From Terracoccus sp. 273MFTsu3.1 (lineage in GTDB: Bacteria > Actinomycetota > Actinomycetes > Actinomycetales > Dermatophilaceae): a stretch of 64,000 nt of DNA. The stretch spans positions 1 to 64,000 of the forward strand of contig NZ_KB911821.1 of assembly GCF_000383675.1 (NCBI RefSeq), read 5' to 3'. A program made the position numbers and the translations under genes. The notes under the pieces were generated by a model, which made no database searches, was not told the origin of the DNA, and saw nothing but the letters and a program-made list of their open reading frames with translations. Of this stretch, positions 36,939-45,009 are shown piece after piece (position 1 is the stretch's first letter; each line of letters starts with the position of its first letter).

Positions 36939-38471
36939 CTACGTGTCGCGGCCCGAGCTCCTCACCACGAATTCCGCGAGGTCCTTGCTCTGCTGCACGC
37001 GTGACGGCTCGTGGACGTACATCATGTGGCCGGCCTCGTAGTAGGCGTGCTCGACGTCGGCGAGCCGGTCGGCGGGCAGCTGGAGGTGGGCCACGACGTC
37101 CTCCGCGGCGAAGTGCGGGGTGGCCCCGTCGTAGTAGCCGTAGGCGATGTGGACCTTGAGGTGCGGGTTCTGGCGCATCGCGCGCTCGAGCTTCGGTGAA
37201 ACGTCGATGGGCCGCCCCTCGAAGTCCTTGAAGCTCCACGGGTGCACGAGGCGCGAGATCTGCTCGTAGTGCAGGTCGCTGACGTAGCCGAGCTCGTCGC
37301 GGACGTAGTGGTTCCAGGCCGCGGCGTAGGGGCCGGCGATGGCGTCGTGCGACGGGTCGGCGTCCATGTTCTCGGCGATGGCCGCGGCGGCCGGTCCGGT
37401 GAAGCGCGCGTCGAGGCGCCCCACGGACAGACGCTCGTCGCGCAGCAGCTCGGTGAAGTAGCGCCAGTGCTCGATGCGCAGATCGGCGCGGTCGACGTAG
37501 TCCTCGGTCAGCCCCGACAGCCGAGCCAGCGTCGAGACCGCCTCGGCTCGCTCGGCCTTCGTCAGCCGGTGCCCGCGGGATAGCACCCACGGGTAGTCGC
37601 GGGCGGCATACGCCTCGGCCTCGTCGAGGACGGACCGGAGGGAGCGGCGGCCGTGCTTGCCGTGGAAGTGGGCCACGGCGGCATACGTCGGCAGGTAGAG
37701 CGCGTGTGCGCGGTCGTTGCGCTGGTTCTCGAAGTCGACCGAGCTGAGGTCGAGGACGCTGCTGATGAGGACGAGCCCGTTGAGGTACATCCCGTAGCGG
37801 GACTGGAGGTGCTCGGCGAGCGCCGCGCCGCGGAGCGTGCCGTAGGACTCACCCGCGACGAACTTCGGCGACATCCAGCGGCCGTTGCGCGACGTCCAGA
37901 GCCGGATCAGCTCGCCGACGGACTCGATGTCCTTCTGGTAGCCGTGGTAGTCCCCCGGCTTGCCGCCCTCGACGGCTCGCGAGTAGCCGGTCGACATGGG
38001 GTCGATGAAGACGAGGTCGCTGACCGCGAGGAGCGACTCGGGGTTGTCGACGAGGTCGTAGGGCGGCGGCTCGAGAGCGCCGACGTCACCGGTGACGACG
38101 CGGCGCGGGCCGAGCAGGCCGAGGTGCAGCCAGACGCTCGAGCTGCCGGGACCACCGTTGAAGGCGAAGGTGACCGGACGTGAGCGCGCATCGGCGTCGT
38201 CGAGGACGTAGCTCGTCATCGACAGCTCCGCGCGCGCCTTGTGGCCGCCGAAGGTGCCGTCCTTGTGCTCCTCCTCGCGGAGCACGACCCGCCCCGTCGT
38301 CGCGGTGTAGCGCAGCCGGCGTCGGCCGATCTTGAGCGTGTGGTGGGTCGTCACGAGGTCGTCGACGGGATCGACCGGCTTCGCCTCGGCGTCGGCCGGC
38401 TTCGGCGTCTCGTCCGCCGATCCCGCTGTCGCCGTGGGCTTCTCGTCGGTGGTGGGGCGCTCGTCGCTCAC
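36939..38471 (-). CDS. S10 family serine carboxypeptidase-like protein
   Basis: This 510-residue protein starts with a disordered Glu/Lys/Pro-rich region (1-40). The alpha/beta-hydrolase core then has the S10 oxyanion segment TFAFNGGPGSSSVWLHLG, the nucleophile in KFVAGESYGTLRG, an Asp in the HIAYGYYDGATPHFAAE region and His in YYEAGHMMYVHEPS. No signal peptide is visible, so it should be cytoplasmic, unlike the vacuolar relatives. The stop of its gene is 13 bp from the phoH start. It overlaps the HIT gene by four bases (ATGA), suggesting an HIT-S10 operon. Its substrates are unknown. Confidence 0.9.
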   Translation of the reverse strand: MSDERPTTDEKPTATAGSADETPKPADAEAKPVDPVDDLVTTHHTLKIGRRRLRYTATTGRVVLREEEHKDGTFGGHKARAELSMTSYVLDDADARSRPVTFAFNGGPGSSSVWLHLGLLGPRRVVTGDVGALEPPPYDLVDNPESLLAVSDLVFIDPMSTGYSRAVEGGKPGDYHGYQKDIESVGELIRLWTSRNGRWMSPKFVAGESYGTLRGAALAEHLQSRYGMYLNGLVLISSVLDLSSVDFENQRNDRAHALYLPTYAAVAHFHGKHGRRSLRSVLDEAEAYAARDYPWVLSRGHRLTKAERAEAVSTLARLSGLTEDYVDRADLRIEHWRYFTELLRDERLSVGRLDARFTGPAAAAIAENMDADPSHDAIAGPYAAAWNHYVRDELGYVSDLHYEQISRLVHPWSFKDFEGRPIDVSPKLERAMRQNPHLKVHIAYGYYDGATPHFAAEDVVAHLQLPADRLADVEHAYYEAGHMMYVHEPSRVQQSKDLAEFVVRSSGRDT

Positions 38472-38827
38472 ACCATCCTCCCCTCGGTGAAGGCCGCGCC
38501 GGCGAGCACGTGGACGTGCGCGTGGAAGACGGTCTGGCCGGCGCCGCTTCCCGTGTTGACGATCATCCGGTGGGCGTCGGACACGCCCTCCTGCTCCGCG
38601 ACGCGCGCGGCGAGCAGGAACACGTCGGTGAGGTCGTCACCGGACGCTGCCGCCAGCGCCCCGACGGTCGGCTCGTGCCGCCTGGGCACGACGAGGACGT
38701 GGACCGGCGCGGCCGGGCTGATGTCGCGGAAGGCGATCGACCGCTCGCTCTCGGCGACCCGGTCGGACGGGATCTCACCGGCGACGATCTTGCAGAAGAG
38801 GCAGTCACTGGGGGTCTGCGAGGTCAT
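38468..38827 (-). CDS. HIT-family nucleotide-binding hydrolase
   Basis: This 119-residue protein is a Hint/HinT-type phosphoramidase. It opens CLFCKIVAGEIPSDRVAESER, with a CxxC that may bind zinc, and its histidine triad is FHAHVHVLAG. The central IAFRDISPAAPVHVLVVPRRH segment is typical. TAGGGT six bases before the ATG marks a leaderless start. It precedes the S10 gene with an ATGA overlap. Confidence 0.93.
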   Translation of the reverse strand: MTSQTPSDCLFCKIVAGEIPSDRVAESERSIAFRDISPAAPVHVLVVPRRHEPTVGALAAASGDDLTDVFLLAARVAEQEGVSDAHRMIVNTGSGAGQTVFHAHVHVLAGAAFTEGRMV

Positions 38828-38943
38828 GACTGCACCCTAGGCACGACGTGGACCACGCGCATCCGTCCCGCCCGGCGCGGCGCTGCTCGGCCGGGTGGCG
38901 GCGGGCCGCCGGGCATCCGGGACATTTCCCCCACCGACGTGTC

Positions 38944-38967
38944 AACCCCGTGCTCCCGGTGCGCGTC
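38944..38967 (+). promoter_or_regulatory. Candidate ECF-type promoter before the sigma-factor gene
   Basis: GTCAACC (AACC at 38944-38947) and CGTC (38964-38967) are separated by 16 bases, matching the AAC...CGTC layout recognised by many ECF sigma factors. It lies just upstream of a sigma-factor gene, so autoregulation is a reasonable reading. Transcription would begin near the GTG at 38976. Confidence 0.5.
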
Positions 38968-38975
38968 ATCTGTCC

Positions 38976-39632
38976 GTGAGAACGTTGGGTATGCCGGCCG
39001 GCCAGCTCAGTGACCCCGGGGCCTCGGAGGCTGCTGGGCGTTCTGCCGCGGGCAGCCCCGGGCGCCCTGCGCCGGGCCCGACCGGAGGGGTCGGCGGGTC
39101 CGAGCTGCCGACCGACCCCGACGTGGGCATCACCGAGCTCTACCACGCACACTGGCAACGCCTCGTGCGCCTCGCGTGGCTGCTGCTGCGCGACCAGCTC
39201 GCCGCCGAGGACGTCGTCCAGGACGCGTTCGTCGCCACGCATCGCAGCTGGTCGGCCATCCGGGACGGTGGCCGCGTCGTCGGCTACCTCCAGACCGCCG
39301 TCGTCAACGGCTGCCGGTCGGTCCAGCGTCACAACGTCGTCGTCGACCGACAGAACGTCCGCGAGGCGGGCGCAGCCGACGCCCCGGGGCGGGGCAGCCA
39401 CGGCAGCGCCGAGACGCAGGTGCTGCACACGGCCGACCGCGACGCGGTCCTGGACGCTCTGCGCACCCTCCCGGACCGCCAGCGGGAGGTGCTGGTGCTG
39501 CGCTACTACTCCGACCTCTCCGAGGCCCAGATCGCTCACACCCTCGAGATCTCCCCGGGCGCCGTGAAGACCCACGCCCATCGCGGCCTGACGGCCCTGC
39601 GCCGCACCATCGACCCCCTGGAGCTGTCATGA
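38976..39632 (+). CDS. ECF-like RNA polymerase sigma factor (SigE-family type)
   Basis: This protein of about 218 residues has a Gly/Pro-rich first 50 residues, sigma region 2 (YHAHWQRLVRLAWLLLRDQLAAEDVVQDAFVATHRSW) and region 4 (LRTLPDRQREVLVLRYYSDLSEAQIAHTLEISPGAVKTHAHRGLTALRR). The two regions are typical of SigE/ECF groups. A GTG at 38976 fits the candidate promoter; an ATG at 38991, inside a GTATGCCG word, would give 213 residues. The next gene, overlapping by ATGA, encodes a single-pass membrane protein that may be its anti-sigma or stress output. Confidence 0.9.
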   Translation: MRTLGMPAGQLSDPGASEAAGRSAAGSPGRPAPGPTGGVGGSELPTDPDVGITELYHAHWQRLVRLAWLLLRDQLAAEDVVQDAFVATHRSWSAIRDGGRVVGYLQTAVVNGCRSVQRHNVVVDRQNVREAGAADAPGRGSHGSAETQVLHTADRDAVLDALRTLPDRQREVLVLRYYSDLSEAQIAHTLEISPGAVKTHAHRGLTALRRTIDPLELS

Positions 39633-40819
39633 ACACCGAGCCGACGCGACCGGGCGAGACGCCCGGCGAGGAGCCGACCCTCATCGGTGCCGGCCTGCGC
39701 CCGGTCGAGGACCGGGTGCGCCGCGCCCTCGATGCCGAGGCGCGGTCGATCACCCCGACCGACCGCCTCGGCGCGATCCTCGCCGACGCCCACGCGTCGG
39801 ACGAGTCGTCCTGGGGTAGCGGCAGCGGACTCGCCGGGTCCCGGCGCCACCGGTGGCTCGTACCCGCGGTGGCGGCGGCCGCCGCCGTCCTCGTCGCCGG
39901 CACCGTCTGGGCCGTGAACCGGCCGTCCGCGCCGACGCCGCCGGTCGCCGGCACTCCGACCGCCGTGGCCACGTCGACCGCGAGGGCGACGTCCCCGACA
40001 TCGTCCGGCGCACCCTCGAGCGTCCCGACGCAGACCGCTCAGACGCCGACCTCCCCGGCGACGACCGCGGTCCCGCCTCCGGCCACGACGACCGCGAGCG
40101 TGCCGGTCTACTACCTCGGACCGGTCGTGGCCGGCAGCGACCAGCTCCGCCTCTTCCGCGAGTTCGTGTCGACGAGCATCCCGGCCCCCGCGACCGGTGA
40201 GGGCAAGGCCCTCGCCGCGCTCCGCCTCGCGACGGCCGCCCCACCGGAGGGCTCCTCCTACGCCTCCGCGTGGTCAGGGGTGACCGTCGAGTCCGTGTCG
40301 ATCGGCCCGGGCGCGATCACCGTCCGGCTCTCGTCGGGCACGACCAGCACGGACTCCCTCGCGGCGGAGCAGCTCGGCTGGACCGCCCAGGCCGCGGCTG
40401 GCCTGGCACGGCCCGTACGTTTCGAGCTCGCCGACGGAGGCGCCGAGGTCTCGCCCGGCCACCCCGTCTCCTCGGTCTTCACCCGGCCAACCGACCCGAT
40501 GGCGGTCCTCGACCAGGTCGCCCCCGTCTGGGTCGACGAGCCGGCCCGTGGCTCGGCCGTCTCGGCCGGCAACCGCCTCACCGTCAAGGGCGTCGCCAGC
40601 ACGTTCGAGGCCACCGTCGAGTGGGAGCTCCTCCGCGACGGCCAGCGCGTCGACCGCGGCTTCACGACGGCCTCGGCAGGTGCACCGGACCGCGGCACGT
40701 ACCGGTTCACCACGAAGGCGTCCCTGACGCCGGGCGCCTACGTCGTCCGCGTCTTCGCCAGCAGCGCGAAGGACGGGTCGCCGATCGCCGAGCAGCTCGT
40801 CCCCGTGACCGCTCGCTGA
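39629..40819 (+). CDS. Single-pass membrane protein with GerMN-like and Gmad2-type domains
   Basis: This 396-residue protein has a cytoplasmic part (1-70), one membrane helix (WLVPAVAAAAAVLVAGTVWAV, about 74-95), a Ser/Thr/Pro linker (95-155), a GerMN-like domain (VPVYYLGPVVAGSDQLRLFREF, about 155-285) and a Gmad2 immunoglobulin-like domain (ARGSAVSAGNRLTVKGVASTFEATVEWELL, about 300-396). The outer domains face the wall. Its start overlaps the sigma gene stop, so it is co-translated with it. The cytoplasmic part might bind the sigma factor, but no classic zinc anti-sigma motif is present. Confidence 0.83.
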   Translation: MNTEPTRPGETPGEEPTLIGAGLRPVEDRVRRALDAEARSITPTDRLGAILADAHASDESSWGSGSGLAGSRRHRWLVPAVAAAAAVLVAGTVWAVNRPSAPTPPVAGTPTAVATSTARATSPTSSGAPSSVPTQTAQTPTSPATTAVPPPATTTASVPVYYLGPVVAGSDQLRLFREFVSTSIPAPATGEGKALAALRLATAAPPEGSSYASAWSGVTVESVSIGPGAITVRLSSGTTSTDSLAAEQLGWTAQAAAGLARPVRFELADGGAEVSPGHPVSSVFTRPTDPMAVLDQVAPVWVDEPARGSAVSAGNRLTVKGVASTFEATVEWELLRDGQRVDRGFTTASAGAPDRGTYRFTTKASLTPGAYVVRVFASSAKDGSPIAEQLVPVTAR

Positions 40820-40900
40820 ACCGGACCGCTCCACCCGGTTCGAGGTGATCGCGGCACCACGTGCGTGGCGTGACCACCGCGGACCAGAGGGCGTATGCCG

Positions 40901-41644
40901 TCAGGTCCAGCGGGCGTGTGCGCTGAGGACGGCGAGGGCGGCGGGACCGGCGGATGACGCCCGCAGGATCGTCGACCCGAGTCGGACTGGACGCGCCCCG
41001 GCGAGCGTGAGGGCCTCGATCTCGCGGTCGGTGATGCCGCCCTCCGGTCCGACGACCACGAGCACGTCGCCCGATGTCGGCAGCTCGACGGACGCGAGGG
41101 CCTCGGTGGCGTCCTCGTGGAGCACGAGCGTGAGGGCCGCCTCCCCGACACGGGCCACGAGCGGAGCGAGCCCGACCGCGGGGGACGTCACCGGCATACG
41201 CGAGCGGCGCGACTGCTTGGTCGCCCGGGCCACGACCGCGGCCCACTTGGCGAGCGACTTGGCGGCGCGGTCCCCGCGCCAGACCACGACGGAGCGCTCC
41301 GCCTGCCAGGGTACGACCTCGTCGACACCGAGCTCGGTGGCGGCCTCGACGGCCTGCTCGTCACGGTCTCCCTTGGCGAGGGCCTGGACGAGGACGAGTC
41401 GTGGGGAGGGCTCGGCCTCCTCGCTCACCTCGACCACGCGGCCGCGCACCCAGGCCCGGTCGACGTCGGTGGCCTCGAGCAGGGCGCGCCGGCCCGCGCC
41501 GTCGGCGACGAAGTAGCGCTCACCCGGGCGGATGCGCACGACCGTCGCGGCGTGGCGCCCCTCGTCACCCTCGAGGAGCAGGGACGCCCCGACCACGGCC
41601 CCGGCGACCGCGGACGGCTCGCCGAGGAAGAGCTGGTGGGTCAC
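40901..41644 (-). CDS. rsmE: 16S rRNA m3U1498 methyltransferase
   Basis: This 247-residue SPOUT methyltransferase modifies U1498 of 16S rRNA. The N-terminal PUA-like domain contains HAATVVRIRPGERYFVADGAGRRA. The SPOUT knot is LVVVGPEGGITDREIEAL and VRLGSTILRASSAGPAALAVL, which hold the AdoMet-binding loops. It starts at GTG 18 bp after dnaJ on the same strand, an arrangement conserved in many bacteria, so the two probably share the HrcA-controlled transcript. Confidence 0.94.
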   Translation of the reverse strand: MTHQLFLGEPSAVAGAVVGASLLLEGDEGRHAATVVRIRPGERYFVADGAGRRALLEATDVDRAWVRGRVVEVSEEAEPSPRLVLVQALAKGDRDEQAVEAATELGVDEVVPWQAERSVVVWRGDRAAKSLAKWAAVVARATKQSRRSRMPVTSPAVGLAPLVARVGEAALTLVLHEDATEALASVELPTSGDVLVVVGPEGGITDREIEALTLAGARPVRLGSTILRASSAGPAALAVLSAHARWT

Positions 41645-41662
41645 CGGGCGCTCACGTGGGGG

Positions 41663-42796
41663 TCACTTCTCCTTGAAGGCGTCGCGCAGCTTGCCGAAGA
41701 GCCCCTTGTTGGCGGGGGTGAGGCGACCTTCGTGCCGCTCCTCGCCGCGCAGGGTCGCGAACTGGTGCAGCAGCTCCCGCTGCTCCTCGGTGAGCCGGGT
41801 CGGCGTCTGCACCGTGGCGTGCACGAGCAGGTCGCCGCGACCCCCGTGGCGCAGGTGGGTGACGCCGAGACCGCGCAGGGTCAGCACGTCACCGCTCTGG
41901 GTGCCGGGCTTGATCTCGAGGTCCTGCATGCCGTCGAAGGTCGACAGCTTGAAGCTCGTACCGAGCGCGGCCGCGGCCATGGGCAGCTCGACGTTGCAGT
42001 GCAGGTCGTCACCGCGACGGGTGTAGGTGTCGTGGTTGACGACGCGGATCTCGACGTAGAGGTCGGCCTTGGGTCCGTTGCCGGGGCCGACCTCGCCCTC
42101 TCCGGTCAGCTGGATGCGGGTGCCGGTGTCGACGCCCGCGGGGACCTTGAGCTTGAGCGAGCGACGGGTGCGCACGCGGCCGTCACCCGAGCAGTCGTGG
42201 CACGGGTCGGTCAGGGTCGAGCCGTAGCCCTGGCAGTTGACGCAGGGGCGCGAGGTCATGACCTGGCCGAGGAAGCTCCGCTGGATCTGCTGCACCTCAC
42301 CGGCGCCCTTGCAGATCTGGCAGGTCTGGCGGCCCGTGCCGGGCTCGGCGCCGTCGCCGTCGCAGCGCTTGCAGCCGACCGCGGTGTCGAGCGTCAGCTC
42401 CTCCTCGGAGCCGAAGACGGCCTTCGAGAGGTCGATGTCGAGCCGCACGAGTGCGTCCTGACCGCGCTGCACGCGCGCCCGGGGGCCGCGCGTGCCCGCC
42501 TGGGCGCCGGCGCCGAAGAAGGCGTCCATGACATCGCTGAACGAGAAGCCCTGTCCCGCACCGAAACCGGCGCCGCCACCCGAGGCGAACGGGTCGGCGC
42601 CCATGTCGAAGGACTGGCGCTTCTGCGGGTCGGAGAGCACGTCGTAGGCCTGCGAGACCCGCTTGAACTCCTCCTCGGCCTCGGCGCCGGGGTTCACGTC
42701 CGGGTGCAGCTTGCGGGCGAGCCGACGGTAGGCCTTCTTGATCTCCTCCTGGCTCGCGTCGCGCGAGACCCCGAGGACGGCGTAGTAGTCGTTCAA
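41663..42796 (-). CDS. dnaJ: Chaperone DnaJ (DnaJ2)
   Basis: This 377-residue co-chaperone has a J domain with the HPD triplet ([13 protein letters not shown]), a Gly/Phe-rich region ([15 protein letters not shown]), four CxxCxGxG-type zinc motifs ([32 protein letters not shown]) and a C-terminal substrate-binding domain. Linkage to hrcA rather than dnaK identifies it as the second actinobacterial DnaJ. It lies 81 bp after hrcA and is expected to be heat-inducible through CIRCE. Confidence 0.96.
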   Translation of the reverse strand: MNDYYAVLGVSRDASQEEIKKAYRRLARKLHPDVNPGAEAEEEFKRVSQAYDVLSDPQKRQSFDMGADPFASGGGAGFGAGQGFSFSDVMDAFFGAGAQAGTRGPRARVQRGQDALVRLDIDLSKAVFGSEEELTLDTAVGCKRCDGDGAEPGTGRQTCQICKGAGEVQQIQRSFLGQVMTSRPCVNCQGYGSTLTDPCHDCSGDGRVRTRRSLKLKVPAGVDTGTRIQLTGEGEVGPGNGPKADLYVEIRVVNHDTYTRRGDDLHCNVELPMAAAALGTSFKLSTFDGMQDLEIKPGTQSGDVLTLRGLGVTHLRHGGRGDLLVHATVQTPTRLTEEQRELLHQFATLRGEERHEGRLTPANKGLFGKLRDAFKEK

Positions 42797-42877
42797 GCTG
42801 AGATTCCTTTTGGTACGTGGTGCTTTCGGTTCCGGCGCGGCGCTGCGCCGGCGGACTGGCCGCTGTGCTGCAGAGGG

Positions 42878-43921
42878 TCAGGTGGCCTGGTTCTCGTCGA
42901 GGATCTCGGAGACGTAGCGCGCGACGGCGCGGACCGAGGCCATCGTCGTGGGGTAGTCCATGCGCGTCGGGCCCAGGACCCCGAGGCTCGCGACACGCTC
43001 GGCGCCGGAGCCGTAGCCCATCGACACGAGGGACGTCGACTGGAGCCCGGTCACGGGGTTCTCGGTCCCGATGCGCACGGAGACGAGGTCGGGGTCGTCG
43101 CCGAGCTGGCCGAGCAGGCGCAGCAGCGTCACGTGCTCCTCGAGCGCCTCGAGGATCGGGCCGATGGTGCGGGGGAAGTCGGTGCCGGCTCGCGCGAGGT
43201 TGGCCTGACCGGCGAGGACGACGCGCTCCTCACGCTCCTCGACGAGGGCGTCGCCGAGGGCGGACACGACGGCCTCCATGGCTGCGCGGTCGGCATCGTC
43301 GGCCTCGTCGACGAGGCGCCGGAGGCGGGTCGCAGCCACGGTGAACGGGACTCCCGCCGCCACCTCGTTGATGCGAGCGCGGATCGTGGCGACGAGCGAC
43401 TCGCCCGTGCCGTCGGAGAGCACGCGGCCCGTGTCGACGACGCGCTGCTCGACGCGACCGGTGTTGACGATGAGCACGATCATCAGGTGCGAGGACCCCA
43501 TCGGCACGAGCTCGATGTGGCGCACCGTCGAGCGGGTGAGCGAGGGGTACTGCACGACGGCGACCTGGCGGGTCAGGCTCGCGAGCAGGCGCACGGTGCG
43601 GTCGACGACGTCGTCGAGGTCGACGGCGCCCTCGAGGAACTGGCCGATGGCCCGGCGCTCGCCCGACCCGAGAGGCTTGACGGCGCTGAGCCGGTCGACG
43701 AAGACGCGGTAGCCGGCGTCGGTCGGGACGCGCCCGGCCGACGTGTGCGGCGCGTGGATGAGGCCCTCCTCCTCGAGCAGGGCCATGTCGTTGCGCACGG
43801 TCGCGGCGCTGACGCCGAGGTGGTGGCGTTCGACGAGGGCCCGGCTCCCCACGGGCTCGGAGGTCTGGACGTAGTCCTGCACGATCGCGCGCAGCACCAT
43901 CAGCCTGCGGTCCTCGCTCAT
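42878..43921 (-). CDS. hrcA: Heat-inducible transcription repressor HrcA
   Basis: This 347-residue repressor has a winged-helix N-terminus ([45 protein letters not shown], about 20-65) and a GAF-like dimerisation domain (about 100-345) with [25 protein letters not shown] and [24 protein letters not shown]. It binds the CIRCE element just upstream of its own gene, so it controls itself, dnaJ and probably rsmE. ATG 43921 is chosen because an earlier frame extension runs into CIRCE. Confidence 0.95.
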   Translation of the reverse strand: MSEDRRLMVLRAIVQDYVQTSEPVGSRALVERHHLGVSAATVRNDMALLEEEGLIHAPHTSAGRVPTDAGYRVFVDRLSAVKPLGSGERRAIGQFLEGAVDLDDVVDRTVRLLASLTRQVAVVQYPSLTRSTVRHIELVPMGSSHLMIVLIVNTGRVEQRVVDTGRVLSDGTGESLVATIRARINEVAAGVPFTVAATRLRRLVDEADDADRAAMEAVVSALGDALVEEREERVVLAGQANLARAGTDFPRTIGPILEALEEHVTLLRLLGQLGDDPDLVSVRIGTENPVTGLQSTSLVSMGYGSGAERVASLGVLGPTRMDYPTTMASVRAVARYVSEILDENQAT

Positions 43922-43943
43922 CGCGTCCCCTCCTTCACGGGTC

Positions 43944-43968
43944 TGGCACTCTCGATCGACGAGTGCCA
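43944..43968 (-). promoter_or_regulatory. CIRCE element
   Basis: TGGCACTC-N9-GAGTGCCA is an inverted repeat with the exact nine-base spacing and core of CIRCE (consensus TTAGCACTC-N9-GAGTGCTAA), with GG/CC for the usual A/T pairs at the outer positions. It lies 22 bases upstream of the hrcA ATG. Confidence 0.92.
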
Positions 43969-44088
43969 AGTCTACGTCGTGCCTCGCGGATCTCCGATTT
44001 CATCCAACCGTATGCCGTCGGGGCACCTGCGCCCCCGCCCGCGTGGCGGCTGCGTCCGAACCCACCCGGCGGCATACCCTCACTGGTC

Positions 44089-44973
44089 GTGTCCCCCAAC
44101 GATCGCTACGGATCCGACGTGCTCACCGGTGACTGGCGTGCCCCGCGGCGCGGCCGGTCGACCCCGACCCCGGCGGAGCCCGACCTCGTCGTCGAGGAGG
44201 TCGAGACCGGCTGGGTCGGGGCCGTCGTGCGCGTCGAGAAGGCCGGCGGGATGCACGTCGTCCACCTCGAGGACCGCCGCGGGCGCACCAAGGCCTTCCC
44301 CCTCGGCCCGGGCTTCCTCGTCGACGGGGCCCCGGTGACGCTCACTCCCCCGCAGGCCGCCGCGGGCGCCGCCCTCGCCGACGCACGCCGGGCCGCGTCC
44401 CGGACCGCGAGCGGATCGGTGGCCGTCGAGGGCGCGCGAGCGCGCATCGCGAGCGGGTCGCGGATCTACGTCGAGGGTCGCCACGACGCCGAGCTCGTCG
44501 AGAAGGTCTGGGGCGACGACCTGCGCGTCGAGGGCGTCGTCGTCGAGCTCATGGACGGCGTCGACGACCTCGCCGGCATCATCGCCGACTTCCAGCCGGG
44601 CCCCGGACGGCGCCTCGGCGTGCTCGTCGACCACCTCGTCCCCGGCACCAAGGAGGCCCGCATCGTCGCGCAGGCCCAGGCACTCCCGGGCCTGTCCCAG
44701 CACGTGCGCATCCTCGGCCACCCCTACGTCGACGTCTGGCAGTCCGTGCGCCCCGAGCGGCTCGGCTGGCAGCAGTGGCCCGTCATCCCGCGCGGGACGT
44801 CGTGGAAGCACGGCATCTGTGCCGAGCTCGGCTGGGCGCACGCGAGCCAGGCCGACATCGCCAACGCGTGGAAACGGATCCTCGGCACGGTGCGCACCTA
44901 CGCCGACCTCGAGCCCACGCTGCTCGCGAGCGTCGAGGAGCTCATCGACTTCGTCACCGAGCCCGGCGCCTGA
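44089..44973 (+). CDS. DUF3097 family protein
   Basis: This 294-residue actinobacterial protein belongs to DUF3097. After an Arg/Pro-rich start, the N-terminal beta-rich part contains VEEVETGWVGAVVRVEKAGGMHVVHLEDRRGRTKAFPL. The C-terminal half is Toprim-like: SRIYVEGRHDAELVEKVWGDDL has the conserved Glu, followed by DGVDDLAGIIADF and GVLVDHLVPGTKEARI with acidic residues, as in DnaG-type and OLD-type nucleases. A nucleic-acid role is therefore likely but untested. TACCCT eight bases before GTG fits a leaderless start. It is divergent from hrcA. Confidence 0.88.
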   Translation: MSPNDRYGSDVLTGDWRAPRRGRSTPTPAEPDLVVEEVETGWVGAVVRVEKAGGMHVVHLEDRRGRTKAFPLGPGFLVDGAPVTLTPPQAAAGAALADARRAASRTASGSVAVEGARARIASGSRIYVEGRHDAELVEKVWGDDLRVEGVVVELMDGVDDLAGIIADFQPGPGRRLGVLVDHLVPGTKEARIVAQAQALPGLSQHVRILGHPYVDVWQSVRPERLGWQQWPVIPRGTSWKHGICAELGWAHASQADIANAWKRILGTVRTYADLEPTLLASVEELIDFVTEPGA

Positions 44974-45006
44974 CCGGCGGCGGCCCGCCGGGCGCCCGAG
45001 GCGCCC
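44974..45006. terminator. Tandem hairpins between converging genes
   Basis: CCGGCGG-CGGC-CCGCCGG (44974-44991) starts right after the DUF3097 stop and GGGCGCC-CGA-GGCGCCC (44990-45006) ends just before the CHAP gene stop. They overlap by two bases and are probably alternative folds of one bidirectional terminator. Confidence 0.6.
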
Positions 45007-45009
45007 AGC

